Source of the DNA: Dreissena polymorpha
Lineage: Eukaryota; Mollusca; Bivalvia; Myida; Dreissenidae
Length of the DNA: 64,000 nucleotides
Assembly (NCBI RefSeq): GCF_020536995.1
Contig: NC_068357.1
Span: forward strand, 67,817,730 to 67,881,729
Direction of reading: 5' to 3'
Numbering within the stretch: position 1 is the first letter of the stretch; the number at the start of each line of letters is the position of its first letter. Under the pieces are notes generated by a model. It was not told the DNA's origin. It saw only the letters and a program-made list of their open reading frames with translations, and did no database searches. Positions 1-19,052 of this stretch are shown here, one piece after another. The translations under genes were made by a program, and so were the position numbers.

Positions 1-3000
1 AAATGACCTTGAGACCTATATGTTTCTCCACAAGATAGTTTTGAAGGAAGCGAATGTGAAACATTGCAACTGTGAAACTGAAAATAAGCATTGACAGAAT
101 CAGATATTGTTACTCACATCTGAATGCTGCACCTTGTTTTTTGCTTTCAATGAAATGCCGTTTATAATATTGTCATGTAGTGCAGGTTATAATAAAACAA
201 CATAATTAATATAATGAACACAAAACGACGAATTTATATTAACTTAAATATTGTTTCTGGCGATCAAGATGTGTTTTTACACTAATTGGAATGCGGGTCA
301 GCGGTAAAAACATGACACATTACGTTAAACACCAATTAACATCGCATTATCAGAAAGGAGGCAAAACTGACATACAATAACGTTGCATGCTTTACAAAAA
401 ACGTTTTCATTTTCCGAGTGGCGAAAAATACAATTATGACTTATAATTGTATACGGATACAGATTTTGACGTGTCATTTTAAGGTATATTGGATAAATGA
501 ATGCAACCGAAATTAGTTTAACAAATATGATATCTTGCAAGATTAGAAAATCACCTGTAGAAGTAACCAACAGAGCTAAATTGATCCTCTCCTTCCAAGG
601 TAAATCGTAAACAAAGGATTATGATGAAAATGATGTACATAGCAAGATAAAAACGGTTCCATCCAGAACTCAGCCAGTTGGGAAGGAATGCGAATTCAGT
701 TTCTTGATTGGTCTTCATCTGTTTTGATTTCGTTTCCGCTATTTTACTCTTTGATTCATGAATGCATTTTGATATAACTGTTTATCATAATTGATAATGA
801 CCAAATGTCGTGTGCACAATCCAAAATCGACGCTCCTCGGTCATATATCAAGTTCTTAACTTAAGACGCCGCCATATACACACCGATAACTTGTAGCTTC
901 TCATTGCCAGATTGATTTTCCCTTTTTCACACAAATAATTGTAATAAAGAACACAGAGAAGTGAATTAACAATGAAATGTAAGTCCAAGTACACCCCGTA
1001 AACCATTGCAATTGCAAGCATGGTATCGTTGTTGTAAGACACGCATGCGTAGTTATCGCTCATGTATATACTTTAACCCATTTATGCCTAGCGTCTAGAA
1101 AAAAGGCCTTGGCAAACAGCGTAGAAACAGATGAGACGCCGCATCATGCGGCGTCTCATCTGGGTCTGCGCTGTTTGCTTAAAGGAATTTCTGTAAGAAA
1201 TATTCTAAATATAGAAATAAATACACTAGACATCCCTAATTTTGGAAATAAATTGATCCAATTAAAAAGGATGGGAGAGTTCACTAAGCATAAATGGGTT
1301 AATTGGAAAAGGTGACGTTTACCTGTTGATCTGATAGCTTTATATTTTGGGTAATCGAAGTTAGTAGATTCTATGCCATGTTTCTTTGAAGAACACGGTT
1401 TACATAAGGTTAAACTATTGTGTGTTTCTTATGAACGTCGGAAACAATAATTAAGAAAGTCCAGAGGCCACGGTGAAAGAAACGTCGTGGGTGGGGTATT
1501 AGGATGATGGATGCAAGTTGAAGGTTCTAAAGTTTATAGGAACTAAATACATTTAATCAGCATCAGGGATGTATCTGTATGATAACCAACATGTTATGTA
1601 TATTTTGTTATTTTTATTAAGCTGATATTAACCTGGCTAATAAGTTATCACACGGGCGTGATATGCACTGTTAGGTTTTAAGAGTTATTGACGAATGGAG
1701 ATTAAATCTCGGATCTCGTATACTATGACGAGGTATTTGCCATATGTTATCGCCAACAGTGATGACGTACGGATACACCCAAAGATCGGGTCGTACTAGT
1801 TATGAAACGTCTGTGACCAAATAATACTCATTGACAACTTGCCTGAATTACGGCCTACTCTCGTTGTTAATTAACATGAACGTGACAACGAAACGGAATG
1901 TATTGATGATATAATCGGGATGATAAATCAGGCTTCATTCATAGCATTTGATAAGCATATTTTAATCTTGTGATACTTTCTACCACTGTATAAATAATCT
2001 GTCATCTACAAACTTTGAAATAAATAAATGACAGAAGCCACATTGAGTTCGTGAGTGATAGGTCAGTTTTTGTCGAGCTACCGGTATCATGTATACATGT
2101 ATTCGTGATTGCCTCCTGATTGGTTGGCTACACAGTTTGGGAAAAATCATGACGTTCCGGTGTATCTTTGCGTTAATCTTTGACCACTCCATGTGTCTGC
2201 TTTTAAAGCTTCTGTAACGTTTTGGAATATTCATTACCTGGTCGGACTCGAAAAAACAGCGTAATATACATATAGTTTTTTTCGGGTCGAGTCGGGATGC
2301 TTGGGAACCCTACGGCAATTGTTCGTATTGTGCAGGAACCCATCGCAATTGACTCGGTATCTTGTTACAGCCTTCTGCAAGGCTTCTTCAACTTTGTCCA
2401 CCACGAGCAGGTCTTCGAGGAATTAACTCAGAGAGTTATACAAAAGTGACGAGCGGATTCGATCTTACTCAATCACACATTAAGAGTAGGTGTCGATTTT
2501 GAAAAGCAAGATTCAGAAGCCTTGCAGCAGTCACAAATTGTCAACTTAAGGAACGACAAGAACGTGTTGTAACTTATAGACGCAATCGGCATCAATTTTA
2601 CCACTTTATATTGATACAGGGCAGGGATAGTCTACCGAAAACGATGTTCCGCGAGGCTATACAATAATAAAACATTCGAGTTCGAATGAAGTTTTAACTT
2701 TAAACTATCAACACCGAAGTTGGAACAAAACAAATAATCGCCATGTGAGAAAACCTGCCGGAATCTCATTTCAAACTAATATAGTGAAATCGAGTCATTC
2801 AGATGCAAAATGTACCAAATGTTCAATGTCTTCAATGTTTTCATATCCTCATAGAGTTTTTGTAACGTATAAATGAAGTTGAAGCCATTGGATATAACAG
2901 CAACACTTTTACATCGTCCGTACTCCACAGTGGCTTTTGCTATTCTTGCGGTATCTAACGTCTATGCATTTACTTTTGGGAATGTGTTTTTCAAAGATAC

Positions 3001-3595
3001 ATAAATTGTTAAACAGTACACAAATATAACACGATTCTATCGATATCTCTGTCCAACATAAAAGAAAAAAAACTATTTACTTGCTTATTTACTTGCTTAT
3101 TTTGCTTATTTTACAATTGAAAAAAAACACACCAAACCAACATCGTTTATAAACTACAACTTATTTAACACCATCGTAAATCACTCAAAATCAACGAATA
3201 TTTCGTACAATATTTAGGAAAATTTAACACATAAAAAAGCAGTGTTCCTTTTTACAATAGCCAAAATTTCAACGCAAGATGTGGTCTTGTAACGTATTGA
3301 CTTTGAATCTAAGCATGATTTTGGTTCACTTTAGATTTACAATATATTTGCAGTGAAACAAGTATTAATCAATAAATGGTTTACAATATGATGAATATTT
3401 CAAAAAAACATCGATATCACGTCACGTCCGGATAAAAAAACTTTAAAAAAAGACGTTAAGTTAAAAATGGGAAATAATTAATATTTCGGTCATACATAAA
3501 GTAAATTAAACAAAAATAGTGTGGTAGAAAGCTTTAAACATTCTCTACATTTACATATTAAAAATATCATCGTTAGTTATTGTTGACGGCAAAAA
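1..3595. other. Intergenic DNA, no gene recognised
   Basis: AT-rich sequence with only short unrelated open frames. Apart from the MITE at 1073-1302 I recognise no coding exon. The last few hundred bases before 3596 are A/T-rich with runs of A and may include the 5' untranslated part of the LINE that follows, but I cannot place its 5' end. Confidence 0.5.
1073..1302. mobile_element. TTAA-flanked palindromic MITE, divergent member
   Basis: Both ends read TTAACCCATTTATG inward (the right end as CATAAATGGGTTAA), so the element sits between two TTAA tetranucleotides, as in TTAA-specific transposons (piggyBac or Kolobok type). The core at 1128-1162 is a perfect 17-bp inverted repeat around one base, with arms containing GATGAGACGCCGCAT. 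It is a diverged relative of the six MITEs further right, which share the TGAGACGCC/GGCGTCTCA core. Confidence 0.7.
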
Positions 3596-6086
3596 ATGGA
3601 CAATGAAGATTCAGCGGTCGCGCAAGATCAACCGGAAGTTCTTTCAAAAATCAAAACATTTTACATTAACGAATCTCGCCTGTTGAAGAAAAAACTAAAA
3701 ATGGAAGAGAAAGCAAGGAAAATAAATAATTATGAACTTGCGCCAATGAAAATCAATTCTAGCGGGGGCGAACAAGAAGAAGACGTGGAAGTCAGAAATT
3801 ACAGTTTGAACGAAAATGTAAATATGAAGAAGAAATTGAGATCTAATGAAAAGGAACCGTTAGAGATTATAAAAACAAACGGAGGAACAAAACTCGTACT
3901 AAAGACAGGTACTTATAAACTGTTAAAATTTGCTAGCAAAAAGTATTTTTCAGACAATTCACTTTATTATAAGTACTTATGTAAACCAGCAAACGACAAA
4001 AAATCAAATGAAGGGGAGCTTAGTAATAAAGTCGCGGATGAGAAGAACCACTTGCACACGTTTAACATGTACCACACAACTTCCTCATGTTTGATAATTG
4101 GTAGAAACGTGGCTCACGTCTTTGACACAGATCTTCCAAATATTCTCCAAATAATGAAAACTGACATTCAGTCAAATAATACATCGATAAGTGAATAAAA
4201 TGTATACGTGAAACAGCAAATACTGTCATATTTGGAGAGTAAAACGCCCGAGCTTCCATCACCGAAAATGTCTGTAACGTATGGAGTTGATGAACCTGAC
4301 ACGCTTCGAGACAGTAGTATTGCACAGGACTCCCGAAAAGAAGAGAATAACTCCCAAGTAGTAGAGAATGTCCCCCCTGTAGACGAGAATGCCACACTAG
4401 TAGTAGAGAAGGGCTCCCGAACAGTAGAGAATGCCTCCCCGAGTAGTAGACAATGACTCCCGAATACTAGAGAATAAAGTGGTCACGGATATCGAAATAG
4501 AGACAGAAGCTAAAGATGAATTGACTGACGATACAGAGACTGATTTAGAAGAAGAAAGTGAGGCTAGTTTTGATATTGACTGTGCCACCCAAACAGACTC
4601 GGTAGAAAATGCCATTCTAAAGGAAATGCAGATGATAAATGAACTACTGTTAGATACAAAATTCCGATTGAGTAATTTTCAACAGGAAAATAAATTGCAA
4701 CTTTCACAATTAAGAGATGAAATTGCATGTGTTAAAAATACAATCTCATTAGCTAACCAGCAATCAACAGATAAAGTAGAAACAATAAGTGAGAGTACGG
4801 ATAAACTCAGTAAAAACATGAAACAAGCCAACGACGCACTTCACAGGAAATTGCAATCAGTGCATGATAATATAACGAAGATAATCCCATCGACAGTGAA
4901 TATGGTGGTACAAAATGAACACAGTGAAAGAGCTACAACGGAAAAACCTCAATCAGAAAAAAGTAATAATAACGGAAGCGGAAATGACACAAAAGAGAGA
5001 GAACAGTCTTCAACGGAAGAACAACTCAAAGTCAATACTGATATTGTGGACACGGCAGAGAGAACAGATAAAACTCTAATAATAAGTGACTCAATTCTAA
5101 GTGGTATTAACAGACGTGGATTAAATAGAAATACACACATTAAAACTCTACCAGGGCGGAAAATAAAAGACATTCGTTTGACACTGGATACCTTGGACAT
5201 GACAAAATACGAAAATTTAATAATATATATTGGTGGTAATGACATGGCGGAAGGAGGCGACGCAAGAAAAGCATACCGTGAGATAAAGCAACTGCTAAAT
5301 GAACTTAATGGACATAACTGCACTGTATACTTATGCACAGTTGCTCCAAGACGCGATGCAGATGTAGTTCCACTGAATGACATAATTAAACAAACATGCG
5401 AAGAAACAGATGCTCAATCTATTGATCTGTATACATCATTTATTTATGGAAATGGTAACATGGTTCAACATTTGTATGGCAGCGATGGGATACATCTGCA
5501 CGCTAGAGGCTGCAGTACGCTAGTGGCTAACATAAACAAAGCCGTGAACATAATTAAGAAGAAGACGAGCGGGCAACAAGATCGACAAGCTAATCGTAGC
5601 GAAACCCCTCACTCTACTCAATCCGGAAGTAATGCAAACGTTAGTTGTACTCCTGACCAAGACAGTTCGAGAAACGGCGATTCACGTGACAATCAGTTCC
5701 GAACCGGAAATTATGTCTACAAAAATTATGCACCAGGACGAGGCTCTAGGAAGTGCTATTCACGTGATGTAAGAGGCAGTCTTCAGAAGCAAACCGGAAG
5801 TTACGGCTACGGAGATCATGCACCAGGTCATGACTTGCGGAATGGCGACGCACGAGACGGGCGAGATAACTATCAGACGCAACCAGGAAGTAACGGTTAC
5901 CGCAGTTACGCATCTGATCGAGGCTCAAGGAATGGCGATTCGCGTAACGGTAGGGATGGTCAGAAGAACAATCTATACCGATATCAGAACAGTAGTAATT
6001 ATGGACAGCAACAAAGACATTGTGAGTACTGTCATTACAAAAATCACTACACCAGTGAATGCAGACGATTGAGTTCTGCTCAGTAG
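3596..6086 (+). pseudogene. LINE ORF1 (SGNH hydrolase and zinc knuckle), broken
   Basis: The first open segment (3596-4198, 200 codons) starts at ATG, is Lys/Glu-rich, and has a FNMYHTTS motif of the kind I associate with bivalve LINE ORF1 N-termini. A degenerate VVEN/VVDN acidic repeat crosses a frame change around 4200-4450. The long segment (4431-6086, 551 codons) then gives a coiled coil at about residues 55-150, an esterase-like domain at about 212-375 (block I ISDSIL, block III IGGND, block V DGIHL), three tandem units of about 30 residues rich in Gly, Arg and Ser, and a C-terminal CX2CX4HX4C knuckle (CEYC...H...C). In related LINEs ORF1 is an RNA-binding particle protein. The esterase role there is unclear. 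Confidence 0.85.
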
Positions 6087-6197
6087 GAACGCGTAGACAG
6101 ACACAAACATGTTCTGATACACAACAAATTTAAATTACTAAACAAGGTTTGTGAAAATTGTATTTTTAAGATTTGTATATGTAATGAATCAGAAATA

Positions 6198-9153
6198 GTG
6201 CTAAAATATGGTGTTATAGACCGAGTCTTTAATGCCAGTATTAAAATTTCTGATTACACAGAACAATGTCATAATATGTCATGTAATAATAATAATGTTT
6301 CATTCTCAAGCCCTATTGCAAATGAAGGATTAAATTTTTGCGAGGATAAAGATGATTCAGCAGGGTCTACCTTAGAATTTTCAAAAAAGGGACTTCATAT
6401 CGTATGTTTAAATATTCAACACTTTTTGCCAAAACTTGATGAAATTAAGTACGTTTTGTTGTCTGAAAAATGTAATGTGGATGTTATTGGTTTTTGTGAA
6501 ACATTTTTGAACGAAAATGTGTCTGATGTAAATTTAAATATTCTCAATTTTACATACATTCGTAAAGACAGAAGTCAGAAAAAGGGGGGCGGAATCTTGC
6601 TTTATATAGGTAACCATGTACCATTTAAACATAGGCCAGACTTAGAGCCTGATGGGATTGAATCAGTTTGTATTGAGATATGCTTTAAAAACACAAAATC
6701 GTTTCTGTTAAATTTTATCTATCGTCCACCTAATGAGACGAAAAAAATAGATAGAAAAATTTGATGCATTACTTGATAATTTTGAGGGTTTAAACATTGA
6801 ATATCACATATTAGGTGATTTCAATTTTAAATACATTGCCGAGAGCAAATCCTATGAATGCAAAATGTGGTAAAAAACTGTATTTAAGCATGGCCTCGTG
6901 CAACTGATAGACACACCAACTAGAGTCACAGATAAATCGTCTTCAATAATTGATCATATATATACTAATCGAACAGACAGAGTAAGTACTACTAATGTCC
7001 CACAGATATCTATAAGCGACCACTATCCGGTTTGCATAACAAGGAAAATTAACTTTAAAATCTCTAAACAATGCACTCACTCGAATATTAGATATAGATG
7101 CTTTAAAAAGTTTGTGATATCTGATTCCCAATTTGATCTATCGATTTCGCAACTAAATTTCATTGAAAATGTTCACGATCCAAATATGTCCCTGCAATCT
7201 TTATATAGAATTTTGAATAGCGTTTTAGAAAAGTATGCCCCTTACAGGCAAAAGAGAATAAAAAGCTCACATATGCCTAAATGGATAAACAAAGAAGTTA
7301 TTAAAAGTATGCGCGATAGAGATCACTTCCGCAAAATTAATGACTGACACAATTATAAACTGTTACGAAATAAAACAACTGCACTAATATTTGGAAGAAT
7401 TTAAAAATGATATCTAATAATGACAATGATCAAAACTGCGGGTGAATTTTCTAAATAAAATTTTAGTGAACGGTGTGTATGTTGAAGACAAAAGTAGGAT
7501 CCTAATTGCCTTAAATGAGTATTTTACAAACATATCAAATATTGTTGATAAGCTGAAATTTCACGAAGAAAACTTTGCTTATTTGAAGTTATATCTCGAC
7601 AAATCCTTAAAACAGCATAAATTTTCTATAAATTACATTACCCCTCTCGAAGTAAGTAAAATAATTGGCAATTTAAATGTAAACAAGGCTACGGGAATCG
7701 ACGGGATCGGTGAAAATATTATAAAATACTGTACCAATTACCTCGATATTAAATAATAGTATTCGTACAGGAATATTCCCCAATTTGTTAAGCGTAGCGT
7801 ATGTTCTACCAATATATAAAGGCTCAGACAGAGAGGACTGTAATAACTATCGTCCGATTTCAATTTTGCCAACCTTATCCAAAATATTCGAAAAACATCT
7901 ATCAAATGAATTAAAAGAATTATTTTGTATAACAAATGTGTTGAATAAACATCAGTCAGGGTTTAGAGAAGATCATTCTTGCTAAACAGCACTAATTCGA
8001 CTCATTGATGAGTGGCTAAAAGATGTAGATAATGGCAATTGTATTGGTTCTGTTTATATTGACATGAAAAAAGCTTTTGATTTAGTTGATAATGAAATGC
8101 TGGTAAACAAACTGAAACTTCATCACTTTTCGAATGGTACCTTGTCCCTTTTTCAATCTTATCTTAGTCAAAGACAACAATGCGTTAAATTAGGGACTAG
8201 TTTTTCTACCCTCTAACTATTAAGAGTGGTGTCCCTAAAGGTTCCATTTTGGGTCCGCTCTTGTTTCTAATTTATATAAAAGATATTGGGTTATTAGTAA
8301 ACCAATCAGACATAGACTTGAATGCTGATGACTCGACACTATATGCTACATGGGCCAATTTTTCAGAAATTCAGACTAACTTACAAAATGATATTTATTC
8401 CATACAAAAATGTTGCACCCTCAATAACATGATGATAAACCCTAATAAATTAAAATGCATGCTTATTGACTCGAAACAAACAATTAAGAATATCAACCTT
8501 GATCTGAAAATAGATAACATAAGTATTAAAAATGTCACTAGCCATAAGATTTAAGAACTTTATATCGACAAACATCTGCAATTGAAAGTACACATTGATA
8601 AAACATGCTATAAAATAAGAAGTAAAATAAATCTGCTAAAAAAGATATCAAATTATCTCAATTTTGATATAGAGAAATTGTTTCATAATTCATATATTCT
8701 AAACACACATTCGATTACTGTTGTACGATCTGGGGCAACGCTAATAAAACCAATCTAACAAAAGTGAATGTTTTACAAAAACGCGCAGCGAAAGTCATTT
8801 TACAAAAGCCAACTAGAACACCATCCAAAGATTTGTTTTTACAGCTTAATTGGCTCTCCTTTAATAATAGATGTAAATACCACACGGCAATCTTGATATA
8901 TAAATGTGTCAACAATCAGACTCCAGAAAATTTAAATGATATTATAACTTTTTCTCGAAATCACAAATATAACTTAAGATATGTAATTCATAACGATATT
9001 GTTAATACCAAAGCGAAAACAGGTTATAAGAAAAGAGCTTTTTCATACCATAGCATGGATATTTGGAACAGTATACCAATTGAAATAAGAATGGCATGCT
9101 CTATCTCTGCCTTTAAAAGGCAATATAAAGCACATTTATTTTCTAATCAATGA
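6198..9153 (+). pseudogene. LINE ORF2 (APE endonuclease + reverse transcriptase), broken
   Basis: Pieces of one polyprotein in changing frames. The endonuclease shows LNIQHFLPKLDEI, the FCETF motif, FIYRPPNE, LGDFNF and ISDHYPV. The reverse transcriptase shows NKATGIDGIGENIIK, NNYRPISILPTLSKI, NKHQSGFREDHSC, VYIDMKKAFDLVDNEML, GVPKGSILGPLLFLIYIKDI and the active-site box, which reads NADDSTLY where a Y/F-A-D-D is usual. The C-terminal part includes LQKRAAKVIL and the common ending of the DIWNSIPIEIR type before a stop at 9151-9153. At least six interruptions by frame changes or stops are visible, so there is no activity. Confidence 0.9.
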
Positions 9154-9381
9154 TATGTCATGTTATTTTCTTAGCAATGCTATTTCGTGCATGTCTGTCT
9201 AAAAGGCAAAATGTGTGTTATGTATGGGTGAAAGAAAAAATATTGTTTGAATGTTTTATTGTTGTAGACCTATTTGTGAATGTTATTTCAAGAAGGCCAC
9301 ATTGTAAAAAAAGTATTGATTCATCTGCATAATATGTATAATGTGTCATTGTCTTTATGTGTTACCTTCTGTAAATGAAGC

Positions 9382-9420
<39 letters not shown>
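9382..9420 (+). repeat. (TAT)n tail of the LINE
   Basis: About thirteen uninterrupted TAT/ATT units directly after the LINE 3' UTR. Short tandem 3' tails are typical of several LINE clades and mark the 3' end of this insertion. Confidence 0.85.
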
Positions 9421-9422
<2 letters not shown>

Positions 9423-9609
9423 GTCATTAAGTAGAAACTTTCTAAAGAAATAAATTCAGTAAACAAATAATGCGCTGTATACGTTCGCTATCTTTTTTTT
9501 TTTAAACAAAACGCAACATGCAAGCGTCCTTTTGTTATCTTCAACTCTCAATCTCGGTAAATTCATGGCGGCAAGAGAAATGTCATCTTCAAGCCGCTCA
9601 TCAATTATG

Positions 9610-10016
9610 ACTCGACTGGTCATTGTCGGCGCGAGTACTACTTAAATGTACCCCGCGTATGTCAAATACACTGAAATGTACCCGGGAGTTCGAACGCTAA
9701 ATCGGTCGTTGTCGGCTATTATTTTTCAAATTAATTATGCTAATATGTATATCCATTTTTTGTAAAATAGCCTTTATATTATCGAAACTCCCACTTAAAA
9801 AAGCATTTTGAGGCAGGTTTTGTTCAAGGAGAATTGTGTTTCGTATTTCCTAGCGCGTTTAACGACATCGGATTTTGGGCGGGAATAAAACTCGGGTACA
9901 GTCTAAATTGGCCGGGTACGTGTAAGCATATTTTCCGTACCCGGGGTATATTAAATATACTTAATAGTATCGGTGTACATTTTAGTAGTACCCGAGCCGA
10001 CCATGACCAATCGAGC
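9610..10016. mobile_element. MULE-type MITE with 9-bp target duplication (copy 1)
   Basis: A 407-bp element flanked by the direct repeat TCAATTATG (9601-9609 and 10017-10025). Its ends are inverted repeats of about 32 bp around CTCGAYTGGTCATKGTCGG. Inside are several GTACCCGGGGTAC-like palindromic stretches. A 9-bp duplication is the hallmark of Mutator-like elements, and no transposase frame is present, so it is non-autonomous. A second member lies at 27440-27887. Confidence 0.8.
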
Positions 10017-10268
10017 TCAATTATGTTGTTGGGGTGGTTACTGGAGATAAGACAGTCTTAAATTTGTCAGGTGTAAATACTATACAAAAACAAGTCGACC
10101 GTTGTGACTACTCTACACTTTCCTATAACTCAATGAATGTGTGCTGCGCTGGGACGTGACCACACATTGATATTGTTCCCATGGTTACCATTGACGAGGA
10201 ATACACATGTATATGTTTGTCTGATGAAAACCCTACTTAATATTAAATCGATCAGTGTAACATTTATT

Positions 10269-17895
<7,627 letters not shown>

Positions 17896-18016
17896 GTTAT
17901 ATGCTGAAATGTGAAATAAACGTGCGTTATATATCGGTTTATTCCGTCACCAGATAACCACATTTGGATTAAGTTACACGCCTTTAATGCAAAGTACTGG
18001 TCTTGAAAATAAGTAT

Positions 18017-18180
18017 GATAGATAGATAGACTTTTATTTCCCTCCATTCATGAAGAGCATAACATATAATACAGATTATAAGCAAGGATGTACAATCGAG
18101 TATATACACATACAAGAGATCAAAATGAAACTAAAATATCCGGGTTTTGCACATTATCTTACATCAAACTACAAACGGTG
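18017..18180 (-). mobile_element. Probable LINE 3' end with (TATC)n tail
   Basis: A short GATA-unit tract followed by TTTTATTTCCCTCC resembles the 3' end at 14831 (tetramer tail followed by TTTTATTTGG). No coding sequence remains. The inner boundary is a guess. Confidence 0.45.
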
Positions 18181-18576
18181 AACGTGAGCGTGAAAACAAG
18201 TATTTTAAATGAATGTTAAACAATATAAATTTCATTCGAGTTTCTCTACTTACTTACAGTTTTTATTGGTATGAAACCTGTCGTAACCACTGCACCAATG
18301 AATGAATGATTTTTGGAAAACAAACTTCCTTTAATTCGTTATTTCGTAGAATTTCATTCTTTGTTTCGTATATTTATCCATTTAATAAATCGAATGCGTT
18401 TTGTAAAAATAATCGTTCACTATCAAATGCTTTAATATATGGTTATGTTCCGAAAACAGTCCCTAGTTGTATATTACGTGATTAATTTGCACCGTTGTAA
18501 AACGAAACACGTTGATGTTATTTGGGGCAATGTAACCTATTAGTTCGTGTGGATTGTAACCACTTCTCCCCTTTTG

Positions 18577-19052
18577 AGGTTATATTACACTAATTCCGAT
18601 TCCCATAGGGTCCCATTATAAAACTGACAACTTTCACAGCATTTTTCTTGCCTTTTCGACGTATCAATTTTTCCGAACCTGGTATCATTTTAAAGATGGA
18701 TCTGTCATCTTCCAATAATTGCAATCAAAAACATACCGTCTCGCAACTTCTAAGAAAGTAAATCGCTGTCGAATGAACCCACCGTAGAAAAACGTGTTTC
18801 GGAATCCTAATTTCGACAAAAGCCCCACACAATAGAAAACACACCCTCAAAAGTTCATCTTTTAAGTTAGCTTCCAATCCAAGGCATCAAAGTACTCCAG
18901 ACACATACAGGATATTACAAATAACCACAAAAGTCATGTCTCACATTGTTAAATGGCTTATATTCAAGAAGAGAAAAGGAACTCTTTAGAAATAGGCACT
19001 ACTTTCGAATGGACCACGGAGGGATACACAATGATTTAGTGTAATGTAACCT
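18577..19052 (+). repeat. 476-bp terminal direct repeat, left copy
   Basis: Starts AGGTTATATTACAC and ends GTGTAATGTAACCT. Non-coding. On its own it has the form of a small TIR element. Confidence 0.9.

Larger units (their letters stand above)
3596..9420 (+). mobile_element. Nearly full-length decayed LINE with esterase ORF1 and APE/RT ORF2
   Basis: A non-LTR retrotransposon lying sense on the + strand. In order it has an ORF1 region (coiled coil, SGNH hydrolase-like domain, Gly/Arg/Ser repeats, CCHC zinc knuckle), an ORF2 region with apurinic endonuclease motifs and reverse transcriptase motifs, a short 3' UTR, and a tail of TAT trinucleotides. The esterase-bearing ORF1 and APE-type ORF2 place it in the CR1/L2/I-like part of LINE diversity; I cannot fix the clade. 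Both ORFs carry several frame breaks and stops, so this copy is dead. The 5' boundary is uncertain and could lie upstream of 3596. Confidence 0.88.

Noticed and set aside
2281-2450. A short coding-looking stretch (CYSLLQGFFNFVHHEQVFEEL on + and a competing frame on -)
   Set aside because: Both strands give similar short frames, splice sites are weak, and I recognise no family with confidence.
4949-5383. A 144-codon open frame on the - strand
   Set aside because: It is antisense to the LINE ORF1 esterase region, which has clear motifs on the + strand.
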